Below, one piece after another: positions 1 through 9,574 of a DNA stretch of 20,000 bases. Location of the stretch: the NCBI GenBank assembly GCA_015478945.1, contig JABUQX010056923.1:5001-25000 (forward strand), in the 5' to 3' direction. Position 1 is the stretch's first letter. Every line of letters begins with the position of its first letter. The notes under the pieces are model-generated. The model ran no database searches. It was not told the DNA's origin and saw only the letters and a list, made by a program, of their open reading frames with translations. Source of the stretch: Trachelipus rathkii. Taxonomy: Eukaryota > Arthropoda > Malacostraca > Isopoda > Trachelipodidae. A program made the translations under genes and the position numbers.

Positions 1-233
1 TTATATATATATAAAATTCCCTTAATAAAAGATCTTTTGGATTGCATTTATATATTATTTTATTTTGTAAGTATTAACTTTTATAAATAACAACTGTGTC
101 ATCATTTGATTTATAATTCATTAATAAAAATTTTTTTCGTACATTAAAATTTTTTTTTGTGACCCACCGCGACCCACCGTATATTCGCTCACGCCCCCCT
201 TGGGGGTCGCGACCCCCCGGTTGAGAAACAATG
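1..233 (-). mobile_element. hAT-type DNA transposon, one end only
   Basis: Read on the minus strand, the segment begins at 233 with CATTGTTTCTCAACC, which fits the CAGTGTTTCTCAACC-type terminal inverted repeat of many animal hAT elements. It continues into a GGGGGTCGCGACCCCC palindrome at 202-217, a common companion of such ends. The short repeat GACCCACCGC/GACCCACCG follows at 162-179. The rest is AT-rich with no coding signal. The other end lies outside the window, so I cannot check for an 8-bp target duplication; the candidate on this side is ATCTAAAC at 234-241. It is probably a non-autonomous copy. The assignment rests on terminal sequence only. Confidence 0.6.
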
Positions 234-501
234 ATCTAAACTGTTTCAAATAATCGAGACTTCTCCTCCCTTCAAATATATTATATATTTTTTGCGTAAT
301 AAGCGAACAAAAATATTTCGGCAATTTGGTATCTTTGCGGAAAATATTATTTGGGGTTAATTGAGTATTTTTTTCAACCTTTGCGTATTTAATCATAGGT
401 GGTGGTATATATTAAATTTAAATCGTGCGTTTTGCTCATATATTAAGTAGCAATTTTTTTTGCGTATTTTTTTACGGTTTCAAATATTCATTAAAAAAAA
501 A
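234..501 (+). other. Leader region upstream of the BEL/Pao gag
   Basis: This AT-rich stretch has no convincing ORF. It contains three TTTGCGTA-like segments near 288, 382 and 459 and ends in AAATATTC (482-489) and an A-run just before the gag ATG at 502. It is probably the 5' untranslated leader, or the remains of the 5' LTR. I could not find a matching second LTR copy at the 3' side nor a clear primer binding site, so the boundary is unresolved. Confidence 0.4.
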
Positions 502-1199
502 ATGTCTCTTTTTGAAGACGAATCACTCCGACAAATCGTGTCCGAGTTGGGGGACAGTGTCAGTGAAGAATTTGGGAGGGAGGAAAATAACACCCTCTCT
601 CCAGAAGAGTTAGTGGACCTCACGAAAGAGGTTAAATCAAAACTGTCCCCTATTAAGAGACTGAGAGCTGTGATTAAAAGGAAAATCACGCTTCTTTTCA
701 AAAATCTTCTCGATCTTTCTGCTACAGAAAGCCAGGAAGATAATCACATCGTTTCCTCAAAATTGAAGGAAATTAAATCAAAATTGGAGGAAGTTAAAAA
801 CTTTGATGCTCTGATCGAAGAGGTCATCACAAAATCATCCATTATTCAGTATGACACGTCAATTTTGGAAGAAGAAATAATCGAAGAGGTACAGTATCAT
901 ACCCAGAATGAAAAATTAATCTGGCGTATGACACCGCGTTTTAGTTCACCATCTCCTTCTCCGTCTGCGCCTCCTGCAGCTTCAGAGGCCTCTCTTGAAG
1001 ACGGAATATCACGTCAGGAGATGCAGAATATAATCAAAAATATTCATGAATCTAAACAGGAAGTAAAAATTTCTGCAATAAAGTGTCAAGAGTTCAGGGG
1101 TGAGGGGACCGGCATTCTTTCCGCCCGTTTTTTCTGTCCTTTCAAAATGTTTACGGGGCCTGAAAAGACATTTCTAGCACTGCAAAATTGCAGTATTTG
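502..1199 (+). pseudogene. gag: BEL/Pao gag, N-terminal fragment
   Basis: From ATG 502 the frame encodes a highly charged, Lys/Glu-rich protein with likely coiled-coil stretches (about residues 20-130). A Ser/Pro-rich linker follows (SSPSPSPSAPPAASEAS, about residues 148-164). It then enters the segment IKCQEFRGEG, where the DUF1759-type gag domain of BEL/Pao elements normally starts. The frame then drifts off the family pattern and stops at 1197-1199, while the expected continuation is in another frame from about 1164. A frameshift in the 1105-1185 interval therefore splits gag. The start at 502 is preferred over upstream in-frame codons because the protein character begins there. Gag would form the particle and bind RNA. 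Confidence 0.7.
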
Positions 1200-1937
1200 A
1201 AGTCATTGTTATTAGGCAATGCGCTCAAAGATATTGAGCATTTAACTAATGTCGACTCCAATTTAGAAGTCGCTTTCGAAATATTAAAAAGTCTCTACTT
1301 AGACGAATCGTATATTATTGATTCTCTGTTTCATAAAATCAATTCGGCGCCTATTTTAGAGAATAATCTTGAACCTATTCGTATATTCCTGTCAGAAGTA
1401 AGGGCATATATTCATGAGCTCAAGGAGTTTGGACTCGATTTCTTTGAAGATTCTTCGGCGGGCTGTAAGCTCATGAGTCATATAATCGTGGACAAACTTC
1501 CAACTGGCTTTCTTCGCGAGCTCAAATTAATCACACAGGATGAATATCCTTCCGTTAATGTAATCTTGGAACATTACGGTAAAATAATCAAGTCTATGGA
1601 GAAGGGGAGGGGAAAAAATAAATCGACCCCTAAAAAGGGATTTGAGCGTAATCGTGCTCCTTTTGAGCATAAATCAGCTAAATCGTCAGCTTTTAACGCT
1701 TCCTCTAAAGAGGATAGTTTGAAATCTTCATCGTCAGAAGACGAAAACGAACGCAGTCAAAAGGGTGGGAGATTTAAAAAATCTTCTAAATCATTTGTTT
1801 CAAAATGTAAATTTTGCAACAGAAATCATCGCATGATTTCTTGTGAAGTATATTCATCTCCTGAAAGCAGGAGAAATCACTGTAAAGAGCTGCGCATGTG
1901 CTTCAGCTGTTTAAGCATCAAAGCATTTTGCAAATAA
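1164..1937 (+). pseudogene. gag: BEL/Pao gag, middle part with first CCHC knuckle
   Basis: This frame resumes the DUF1759-like gag domain: LQYLKSLLLGNALKDIEHL matches the family pattern 'KFNYLRSLLKGEA..AIEGL', followed by helices and a basic Ser/Lys-rich linker. At 1807-1845 it has a clear zinc knuckle, CKFCNRNHRMISC (C-x2-C-x4-H-x4-C). A second knuckle begins with CFSCLSIK at 1899, but one extra base around 1920-1923 throws the frame into a stop at 1935-1937. In the +1 frame the missing residues HFANKC follow directly. The break is therefore a one-base insertion. Confidence 0.8.
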
Positions 1938-2736
1938 ATGTCCTGCCAGGAGGTATGGACTTCGTCACCCATGTGGCAAATGTGGTCAAAAATCCCACAT
2001 AACGGCTCAATGCTTTCAAAATAGTAGAAACGTGTCCAGTGGTTTTTCAGAAGATAGTCGTCCGTCAACATCAGTCGCGAATGAGGAAAATGGTCAAGCC
2101 AGCGGCTCTTCTAATCATATCTGTATAAATACAGGTGCAGCCTCATCCGTGGGTCAAAATATTCTGCCCACTCTCTCCCTTAACATCAAGAAGGGCAATA
2201 AAATAGTCCCTGTACGTGTGCTTCTCGATTTAGGTAGTCAGTCCACGTATTTTCATAGGAGCATTCTTAAAAAATTGGGAGTCAATGAAAATAGTCTTCC
2301 TAGTCATCAGAGCTCCATTAAAACATTTTTGGGAGAGGAATTGAGATCCTTGCGATCTTTAAATTTAGAGATGGGCATTTGTTGTGGGAAATATTCTAGC
2401 CTACCTGTAAACATCGATTCTGAATTGGATATCGGCTTTTATGTAAAAGGCCTGACGGAGGCTATGAAAAATATTACCCAGAATGGATTCAAAGTGGCAG
2501 ATAGTCACTATCAAAATAATCATGTTGACCGGGTTTCAAATATTCATGGGCTGTTGGGCATCGATGCTCTTCATTTATTAAAGCATTTTAAAACGGTAAA
2601 ATGCATTCGGGGCAGTGCCCTAGAAACTTGTCATGGGTACGTGCCTTTCGGACCTGTAACATCTTTTTTGTCACCTTCCCAAAATGAAAAAATCTTTGGG
2701 AAGAATTCTTCGCCGAAAGATGTCAAAAAATCATGA
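1924..2736 (+). pseudogene. pol: BEL/Pao nucleocapsid end and aspartic protease
   Basis: The frame starts inside the second knuckle (HFANKC), then carries a third one, CGKCGQKSHITAQC (C-x2-C-x4-H-x4-C). It continues into the BEL/Pao retropepsin-like domain (DUF1758 type). The catalytic region reads VPVRVLLDLGSQSTYFHR at about 2209-2262, with DLG where active enzymes have D-S/T-G, so the active-site motif is damaged. The late protease motif is HGLLGIDALH (about 2545-2574), corresponding to the family's 'LIGxD'. The frame ends at 2736 in a stop; the polyprotein would normally run on into RT. The protease would have cut the polyprotein inside the particle. Confidence 0.8.
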
Positions 2737-3857
2737 CAGAATTCCGAGCTCCCCATACCGTCAAATATTCAAAGATCTGTCAGGAACGTCCCGGAACATG
2801 TAATCAATCTTGTTGTGGAATCGGTACCTTCGTACTTCAACCCGCTCTTACATACCCACACTGAGTCTGATTTGGACTTGGGCCTGGAGAACCTCTATAA
2901 ATTAGTCTTTGGGTATCAATGATGAGAGGGCCATTGACGAAATATTCATCAAGAGATTCCACGAAGGGATAGAGTTCCGAGACGGAAGTTACCACGTGGA
3001 GCTTCCGTGGTTTCAAGATATTCTTGAGCAGGTTCCATCAAATCATCACGTTGCTCTTGTTACGATGCAACGAGTCAAAAAAAATTGACTTCCTCAAGGC
3101 TTGCTTGACAAGTAGGGTGAAATATTCAAGGAATACCTAAGAGAAGGTTTCGTGGAGGCTGTGGAGGTTCATCCGAAAGATTATCATAAATTCATCTGGA
3201 TACCCCACAGACCTATAGGGCCTGTTTTATTATAATAAAACAGGCCCTTCAAGTGACGACAAAAATTCGTCCCGTCTTTAACTGCAGCCTGAAGATAGGT
3301 TGAAGTCCTTTCACCTAACAGGCATTCGTATCCTGTGGTAGAATTTAATCGCTCCCTTTATATAAGTATTACTGTCCTTCAGAACAAACAAATTCATCGT
3401 TCTGGCGGATATTTCGAAGGCCTTCCTCCAGATCAAATTAAAGTTAGAAGGGACAGAAATCGCTTCTGTTTTTTCTGGGAGGCTGGATGGCGAGTTACTC
3501 ACTTACCGTTATGCCACCATTATCTTCGGGTTGGCTGTCCAGCCCCACGTCTAAAGGGCTGTGATCAACAGTCACCCAAAGAAATACCTCACTGATCTCT
3601 GCTACCTCTCTTTCTTCAAAAATAAATCTGTACGTTGACAATTTTTGGTACACTTCTTCGTCTGTAGACGAACTTCAAGATAGTTTTCGAAAGGCCACCT
3701 CACGTATTAGTGAGGGGGGCTTTAACTTATGCTCCTGGAACTCAAATTGTCCAGACCTCAAAGAAATATTCAAGGAGGAGGGTAAACTTGCAACTCATCA
3801 AAGTGATGAAGAAAGAGTTTTAGGGTATTATATAATACCGTTCAAGATAGTCTGAGT
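2737..3857 (+). pseudogene. pol: BEL/Pao reverse transcriptase, frameshifted remains
   Basis: Several frames together give a recognisable reverse transcriptase. At about 2936-3090 is the RT lead-in (GIEFRDGSYHVELPW); at 3120-3220 is IFKEYLREGFVEAVEV and WIPHRP; at about 3260-3300 is TTKIRPVFNCSLKIG. At about 3400-3450 is ADISKAFLQIKLKLEG with the first catalytic Asp, at 3490-3541 TYRYATIIFGLA, and at 3631-3642 YVDN in place of YVDD. The final frame (3565-3855) carries GGFNLCSWNSNCPDLKEIF and VLGYYI, as expected for the thumb/connection. Stops, shifts and the Asp-to-Asn change in YVDD show it cannot be active. A 30-bp palindrome interrupts it. Confidence 0.8.
3218..3247. repeat. 30-bp perfect palindrome inside RT
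   Basis: The 15 bases GGGCCTGTTTTATTA are followed directly by their exact reverse complement, with no spacer. It falls between the RT motifs WIPHRPIG and TTKIRP and adds two in-frame stops there. It is probably a small inverted duplication at the site rather than part of the ancestral gene. Confidence 0.9.
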
Positions 3858-3861
3858 CTTA

Positions 3862-4124
3862 GGCTACGTACACATGATGGCGTTGTAACGCGCGCTAAAC
3901 AACACGCGCTCCAACGCGCGCTGTCTATCACGGCATACAATATGATGACTACAGACGGCTTACCAAATAAAAGAACTCGAGGCGCCCTGCTAGCGCGCGC
4001 TTCACGAGGAACCTTCTAGACGCGCGCTGCATGTGTACGCCGTCTGTAGTTATCATATAGTATGCCGTGATAGACAGCGCGCGTTGCTTAGCGCGCGTTG
4101 CAACGCCATCATTTGTACGTAGCC
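3862..4124. mobile_element. PIF/Harbinger-like MITE, 263 bp, TTA target duplication
   Basis: Imperfect terminal inverted repeats of about 86-98 bp run from GGCTACGTACA at 3862 to 3959 and from 4039 to TGTACGTAGCC at 4124. They flank a 79-bp CG-rich centre. TTA occurs immediately outside both ends (3859-3861 and 4125-4127), the 3-bp duplication typical of PIF/Harbinger, and GG..CC termini fit that group. The arms are full of GCGCGC runs, in strong contrast to the AT-rich surroundings. No coding capacity. It interrupts the retrotransposon's pol between the VLGYYI and STKRQLL motifs. Confidence 0.85.
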
Positions 4125-4127
4125 TTA

Positions 4128-5207
4128 GTGACTTTTCATTAAGTATTGTCTCTACCAAGAGACAGCTCCTGTCGGAGATCTCAAAAGTATTCGATCCCCT
4201 ATGCTTTTACCTCCCCGTCACCGTTTGAGGCCGTCTTCTTATGAAGTAAACTTGGGAAGTGGACATGGGGTGGAACGATATAATCGCTCCCGAAATCAAA
4301 AATTCTTGGGATAAGTTGAGCAATGAACTTAACTCTCTGAAGGAGGTCTCTTTTAGGAGATCTTCATTTGAGTCAAGTGACTCTGATTTAAGTATTCATA
4401 TATTCTGCGATGCAAGCACTGTTGCTTATGGCTTCGTGGTGTATGTCTCGTCTGCAGCAGAGGGTCCAAATCTTCTTTGGTCAAAAGGAAAAATCGCGCC
4501 TGCAAAAGGAAGAACACTTCCCTGTTTGGAGTTATTGTCTGTGTTTTTGGCATTGAAGTGCTTACAACAAATGTTGAGTGGACTGTCAGGTGTCAAGTTC
4601 AAGGAATTGAACATATTGTTTAACTCGCCGATAACTCTTCATTGGATCGAAAATAGGATATCCAAAGTCAAACAAATATTCGTGAAGAACCGTGTGCAAG
4701 ATATTTGCACCATGAGCTCTTCACTTCAAGAGAAATATTCGTTACGTCCTAAATTTCTCTACGTCAGAACAGAAGATAATCCAGCGGACCTTCTGACCAG
4801 AGATATTTCATTCAGAGAGTTCCAAAAGAACATGTCCTTTTGGGCGAAAGGGCCAAAATGGCTCTCTTTAAATAATATTTACTGGCCATCAGCTGAACTG
4901 GAAACAGCATCTCCAGTTTTTGCTGTTGTTCAAGGTGGCAATGAACCTCCCGTAGTGGATTTGTCCAAAAATTCAAACTTGCACAAACTATATCGAGTAG
5001 TTTTTTTTAATTTTTTTTAATATAAAAAGTTCACACCTCACGGGCATAGCCCTATTCCAGTTTGGAGCCTTGTCAAGAGGAGTGACAATTAATCATGGTT
5101 TAAAAGCACGTCCGTATTGTCTGCTGACAATGCAGAAAGAATCGTTCTCGAAAGAGCTTCAATTTTAAGAAGAGATTAAAAATAATCCTTCTTTCACAGG
5201 CCAAGTT
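4128..5207 (+). pseudogene. pol: BEL/Pao RT-RNase H region and linker to integrase
   Basis: Just after the MITE comes STKRQLLSEISKVFDP (about 4150-4200), the BEL/Pao hinge before RNase H. A shift leads to the main frame 4259-5020, with FCDAS (about 4406-4420), LPCLELLS (about 4519-4542) and NPADLLTR (about 4778-4801). These correspond to the RNase H core and its flank. At the position of the third core acidic residue the sequence reads ILFNSPITLHWI, so Asp is replaced by Asn. After a stop at 5018-5020, frame 5049-5207 continues (ALFQFGALSRG, then NNPSFTGQV) with one internal stop. It ends exactly at the 12-kb insertion; the next codon of this frame is at 17245. Confidence 0.8.
5202..5207. repeat. 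Left copy of 6-bp target site duplication CAAGTT
   Basis: CAAGTT here is repeated at 17239-17244, on the far side of the 12-kb element. Both copies encode Gln-Val in the integrase frame. Joining the flanks through one copy gives TGQV-PDLVNN without any frame change. Confidence 0.8.
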
Positions 5208-5458
5208 AGTAGTAATAGAAGGCGTTCGTCGCCTCCCGTTTTTTTTTCGATAAAGGAGTTATTGTATCGTTATGAAACTTTGTATATATTCTATTGGCGT
5301 GTTAAACTGATTGCCGCCGAGTTTTCAAGTCGCTAGGATGATTCTAGGGGGTAGCTGTCCCAGAGAGCAGATGTAAAATTGTGCTGCTTACGCCCTTTTG
5401 CATCTTCCAATTCCGAGCGAACGAGTTAGGCCTAACGTGAGTGTAATACCCGTTCGTA
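5208..5458 (+). repeat. Left terminal inverted repeat
   Basis: Matches the right end (17077-17238) in inverted orientation with few mismatches, from the tip to the sequence TACCCGTTCGTATG that abuts the TTA tract. The left copy contains an extra segment of about 87 bp (about 5350-5436) that the right copy lacks. Close to the tip lies a small hairpin, AGGCG-TTCGT-CGCCT (5220-5234). Confidence 0.9.
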
Positions 5459-5840
<382 letters not shown>

Positions 5841-5846
5841 CGTCGG

Positions 5847-5878
5847 AAAAATCGAACCCCCGTAGGGGGTTCGATTTT
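5847..5878. repeat. Short hairpin, 14-bp arms with GTA loop
   Basis: AAAATCGAACCCCC and GGGGGTTCGATTTT are exact reverse complements separated by GTA. The equivalent right-arm sequence near 16830-16850 retains AAAATCGAACT but not the hairpin, so the fold is specific to the left copy. Confidence 0.85.
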
Positions 5879-6143
5879 GAGCCGCCTCCTGCTCCAGATC
5901 CTACATCGACTCTGGCTCCGACTCTGGCTCTATCAACTCGGCCTCCAACTCCAACTCCGGGTTCGACTCAGGGTTCGACTCCGGGTTCGACTCCGACTCC
6001 GACTCTGACTCCGACTCCAACTCCGACTCCGACTCCGACTCCGACCCCGACTCCGACTCCGACTCCGACTCCGACTCCGACTCTGACTCCGACTCCGACT
6101 CCGGTTCCGCATGCTGTTCCGCCCACGGCTCAGAGCCTCAGTA
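5879..6143 (+). repeat. GACTCC-type hexamer repeats
   Basis: After a varied lead-in (GCTCCGACTCTGGCTC, CGGGTTCGACTC) the sequence settles into GACTCC/GACTCT hexamers, about 5985-6105. It ends in GGTTCCGCATGCTGTTCC. A shorter, more varied inverted counterpart lies at 16686-16850. It is a GC-rich island in AT-rich DNA. The Pro/Thr-rich and Ser/Glu-rich frames look like by-products of the repeat. Confidence 0.9.
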
Positions 6144-6306
<163 letters not shown>

Positions 6307-6331
6307 ACACTGGTTAACAAAAAAAGGTGAA

Positions 6332-7200
6332 ATTGACGTAGAACGATAAAACTTGGTATACAGCCTTCTTAGAGTCTTAGGTGCAACCGTGGTGAATGAT
6401 CAAGGCTCCCCATTGGGGGCTGCTGACCCCCAAACCTGAAATATTGACGTAGAATGATGAAACTTGGTATACAGCCTTCTTAGGATGTATCTTAGGTGCA
6501 ACCGTGGTAAAATAACCGAGGGCACCCCAGTGTTGGTTATCGGCCCCCAAACCTGAAATATTGACGTAGAGTGATGAAACCCGGTATACAACCATCTGAG
6601 GATGTATCTTAGATGCAGCCGTGGGTAAAATAACCGTGGGCACCCCAGAGGGGGTGACTGGCCCCCAAACCTGAAATATTAATATAGAACTACGAAACTT
6701 GGTATACAGCCTTCTTAGGATGTATCTTAGGTGTAAGCAATGTAAAATGACCGAGGGGACCCCATTGGGGGTTAATGACCCCTAAACCTGAAATAATAAC
6801 GTAGAGTGATGAAACTTGGTATACAACCTTCTGAGGATGTTTCTTAGATGCAGTTGGGGATAAAATGACCGTGGGCGCCCCAGAGGGGGGATTGGCACCC
6901 AAACCTGAAATATTGACGTAGAACGACGAAACTTGGTATACAGCCTTCTTAGGATGTATCTTAGGTGTAACTGAGGTAAAATGACCGAGGGGACCCCATT
7001 GGGGGGTGCTAACCCCAAACTAAAATATTGACGTAGAGTGATGAAACTCGGTATACAACCTTCTGAGGATGTATCTTAGATGCAGTCGGGGATAAAAAGA
7101 CCGTAGGCGCCCCAGAGGGGGTGACTGGCCCCAAACCTGAAATATTGACGTAGAATGATGAAACTTGGTATACAAACTTTTTATAATGTATCCTCTTATG
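6332..7200 (+). repeat. Satellite of about 116 bp, eight units in A/B alternation
   Basis: Units begin with ATTGACGTAGA-like sequence at 6332, 6443, 6560, 6678, 6796, 6912, 7027 and 7144, giving spacings of 111-118 bp. A-type units (1, 2, 4, 6 and the truncated 8) read TATACAGCCTTCTTAG with mostly CCGAGG. B-type units (3, 5, 7) read TATACAACC.TCTGAGG with CCGTGGG or CCGTAGG and CCCCAGAGGGG. The true repeat is thus a dimer of about 233 bp. Minus-strand frames through the array repeat the same peptide and are artefacts. The array is absent from the right arm. Confidence 0.9.
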
Positions 7201-8780
7201 ATGTATCCTCAATACAGAAAAAAAAATTTTTTAAATTATTCTTTTTATGTTTATAATTTTAAAAAAATTTGAGTTTTTACCTACCCAAAAGCTGTAAATC
7301 AGTAAATCAAACCACCCTCCCCACCCTCCCCAACCCTCTGCACTCTGTATATGATATATCGATCTACTGATTCAGGACATATTTGTATAACATCACAACT
7401 TTTATTTATTTTTGTTTTATTTACTTTAAACATTTTGTTTTTACGCTTTTCATATTTATAACGTAAAAAAATTGTGCTTTTGCATACCCTAAAATGGTAA
7501 ATCAGAGAATCAATAAATCAAGCCACCCATCCCTCCCCCTCTCCGTCCCAACCTTCATCTATTGAGGTATTGATTTATTGATCTATTGATCTACGGGTCT
7601 ATTGATTCAAGTCATATTTCGATTATCATTTTGGATAAACAAAGCATAAAAATAGGTTCTTTTTATACTAATCCTCGAATATATGTTGATGTAACAAAGT
7701 TTTTCACATCAATAAAGCTAACATAACATAACCTGATGCATGAATATAATGTATAACATCAAACCTAACATACCTTAAACGCGAATAAACAGTCAACATT
7801 AACAAAGTACCATACTTAACAACAGGAAAGTAACTAACGTTGCATACCAAACGTACCCTATTCACACTTTTTTCAAACGTATCTCTAACATATCACTGTT
7901 ATTTTTACATTACATAGTAACATTTAACAAAAGTTTACCATAACCTAACCTATTATCATACTGACCAACGAATATATGGTGACGTAACAAAGTTTTCACA
8001 TCGGTAAAGCTAACATATCATAGCGTGAACTAAGAATATAACGCACAGTGACAATACCTAACATACCTAACTTACTTAACAACAGTAAAGTAACTAACAA
8101 TGTATACAGAACGAACAGGAGCGAAGCTGATGTAGTAAATATTCATTTAATAAATCAGTATTGCACTGATTGTCTATTTTTTTACTATTTTTTCAAATTT
8201 TTATTTTTTATTTTTATTTTTATCTTTGTGAAAAAAAATTATTTATCAAATTTCTATCATTTTAATTTTGTTCATTTTTTTTAAAAAAAACTTTTATTTT
8301 TTTTAATTTTATTTCTTTAAAACTTTTTGTTTATTTTAAAAAAAAATTATTTATTTTTAATTTTATTTTTTTAAAACTTTTTGTTTTTACTAAAAAAAAA
8401 ATTTCTTTTTTTTTGTGTTTTTAATTTAAAAAATTTACATTTTTACATACACTAAAGCAATAAAACAGTAAATCAGTAAATCAAACAGCCCACTCCTCCC
8501 TCCCCAACCCATCCATGATCTATAGATCTATTGATCTAAAAGATTTCAATTGGACTCTGATCATTAGGATAACAGCTAACGATAAACCCAAATTATCCTC
8601 GGGTAGAGTAATATATTCTCTAATGAACATTAACATACTTAACACACAAACAACACAACGATAAATAGCCATCCACAACTATCTAAAACTATGACTGTAA
8701 ATTAATTTAAGTAAAAAGGTTTCTGAATGAAATAAAGATGTGATAAATAAAGTATAAATAAAATATTAAAAACATACGCT
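7201..8780 (+). repeat. AT-rich left-arm region built from repeat units
   Basis: No gene is visible. Blocks recur: a pyrimidine-rich CCACCC stretch preceded by TAAATCAGTAAATCAAACC (about 7285-7340, 7498-7550, 8460-8515), then TGATCTATTGATC, then a unit of about 300 bp. That unit contains CTAACATAACATAACC, TTAACAACAGTAAAGTAACTAAC and TCTCTAACATATCA (about 7665-7970, again from 7970). Between 8170 and 8460 lie A- and T-runs. Much of the region recurs inverted at 14600-15868. Confidence 0.75.
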
Positions 8781-8803
8781 TTATTTTAAACATATTAATT
8801 CAT

Positions 8804-9574
8804 CTAAACATTGGACAGAGGATTCTGTATAAATTGAGCAAGTTCTATTATATCTCTCAAGAGATGCATCACCCTTTGAAAGGATGTAAATATAAATACC
8901 ACCTGCAACACTAAACCATTTTTCTGTATATTTTGGTCCAACAGCACTCATTCTCTCGCTCCAGAGAGAAGTAAACGTATCCATGCTGATAGCTTATTAG
9001 CGCACTTCCTTGATATAATCGCATTATACGGTAAACACATGTTTCAGTGGTAAATATCGTAGATTACTCCATGAGCTATATATATTAAATCCTCGAGTGT
9101 GTCAACATCGTTAAGATGTGATGTTAATTCATTTTTTATTTTAATCAAAGCTGTAATATTTTCAGATGTTCGAACTGTGAAACCTATACAAGTACGCCAG
9201 AAGGTCGCACCATCGATGGGTCTCCAATAGTTGCGCACATCAAATCTTTTAATATTGTCACACGTCGAGAAAGCAGCATCTAATCTATTAGAACCTCTCT
9301 CACTATCTCCCCAGTCAGATATCTCACTACGCATCGATGCACCGGGTGACACATACTCATCCATTACCCATGCTGCTGCTAAGTCGATAATTTTGATGAA
9401 TTCTTCAACAGAAATGAATAAGGGTCTATTATTTGAACCTCTGGCTGGAATACAAGCAATGTATCGGTCTCCATTCGGTTTACGAATAAATATAAATGAC
9501 ATATCATTGGGTATAACAAAAGACCTCGTAAAGATATCAACAACAAGCGTAGAGATGCGAGGAGATGTCATCAT
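8804..9574 (-). pseudogene. Unrecognised gene, left-arm copy (decayed)
   Basis: The minus-strand frame from ATG 9574 runs 176 codons to a stop near 9044. It has no obvious signal peptide or membrane segment and has several Trp-containing conserved patches (DWGDSER, NYWRPIDGATFWRTC). Comparison with the right arm (13810-14573) shows homology continuing past that stop to a TAG at 8804-8806, so the ancestral protein was about 255 residues. In the left copy the C-terminal third is split between frames; one part is open at 8781-8984 and contains EKWFSVAGGIYIYILSKG. AATAAA lies about 19 bp past the final stop (8780-8785 on the minus strand). I do not recognise the family. It is the only coding candidate belonging to the 12-kb element. 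Confidence 0.6.

Larger units (their letters stand above)
482..5207 (+). mobile_element. BEL/Pao LTR retrotransposon, left part (gag-PR-RT-RNaseH)
   Basis: The order gag, CCHC knuckles, aspartic protease, reverse transcriptase, RNase H, integrase is that of BEL/Pao elements, and individual motifs match that clade better than Gypsy or Copia. Examples are the RT-to-RNaseH linker STKRQLLSEISKVFDP, the RNase H motif FCDAS and the NPADLLTR segment. The element is decayed: frameshifts near 1165, 1920, 2740, 3480, 3620, 3848 and 4230-4260 break the polyprotein. It is also interrupted by a MITE (3862-4124) and, at 5208, by a 12-kb insertion. The remainder resumes at 17245 in the same frame. Confidence 0.9.

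Noticed and set aside
6332..7200. CRISPR-like array
   Set aside because: Units are directly adjacent with no unique spacers and the sequence is eukaryotic; it is a satellite.
6377..7212. Overlapping minus-strand frames repeating YQVSSLYVNISGLG
   Set aside because: They follow the satellite of about 116 bp in different frames; the periodicity is from DNA, and units differ by indels that break any frame.
8048..8284. Plus-strand 78-codon frame
   Set aside because: It is mostly Phe-rich translation of T-runs, and the inverted arm copy does not maintain it.
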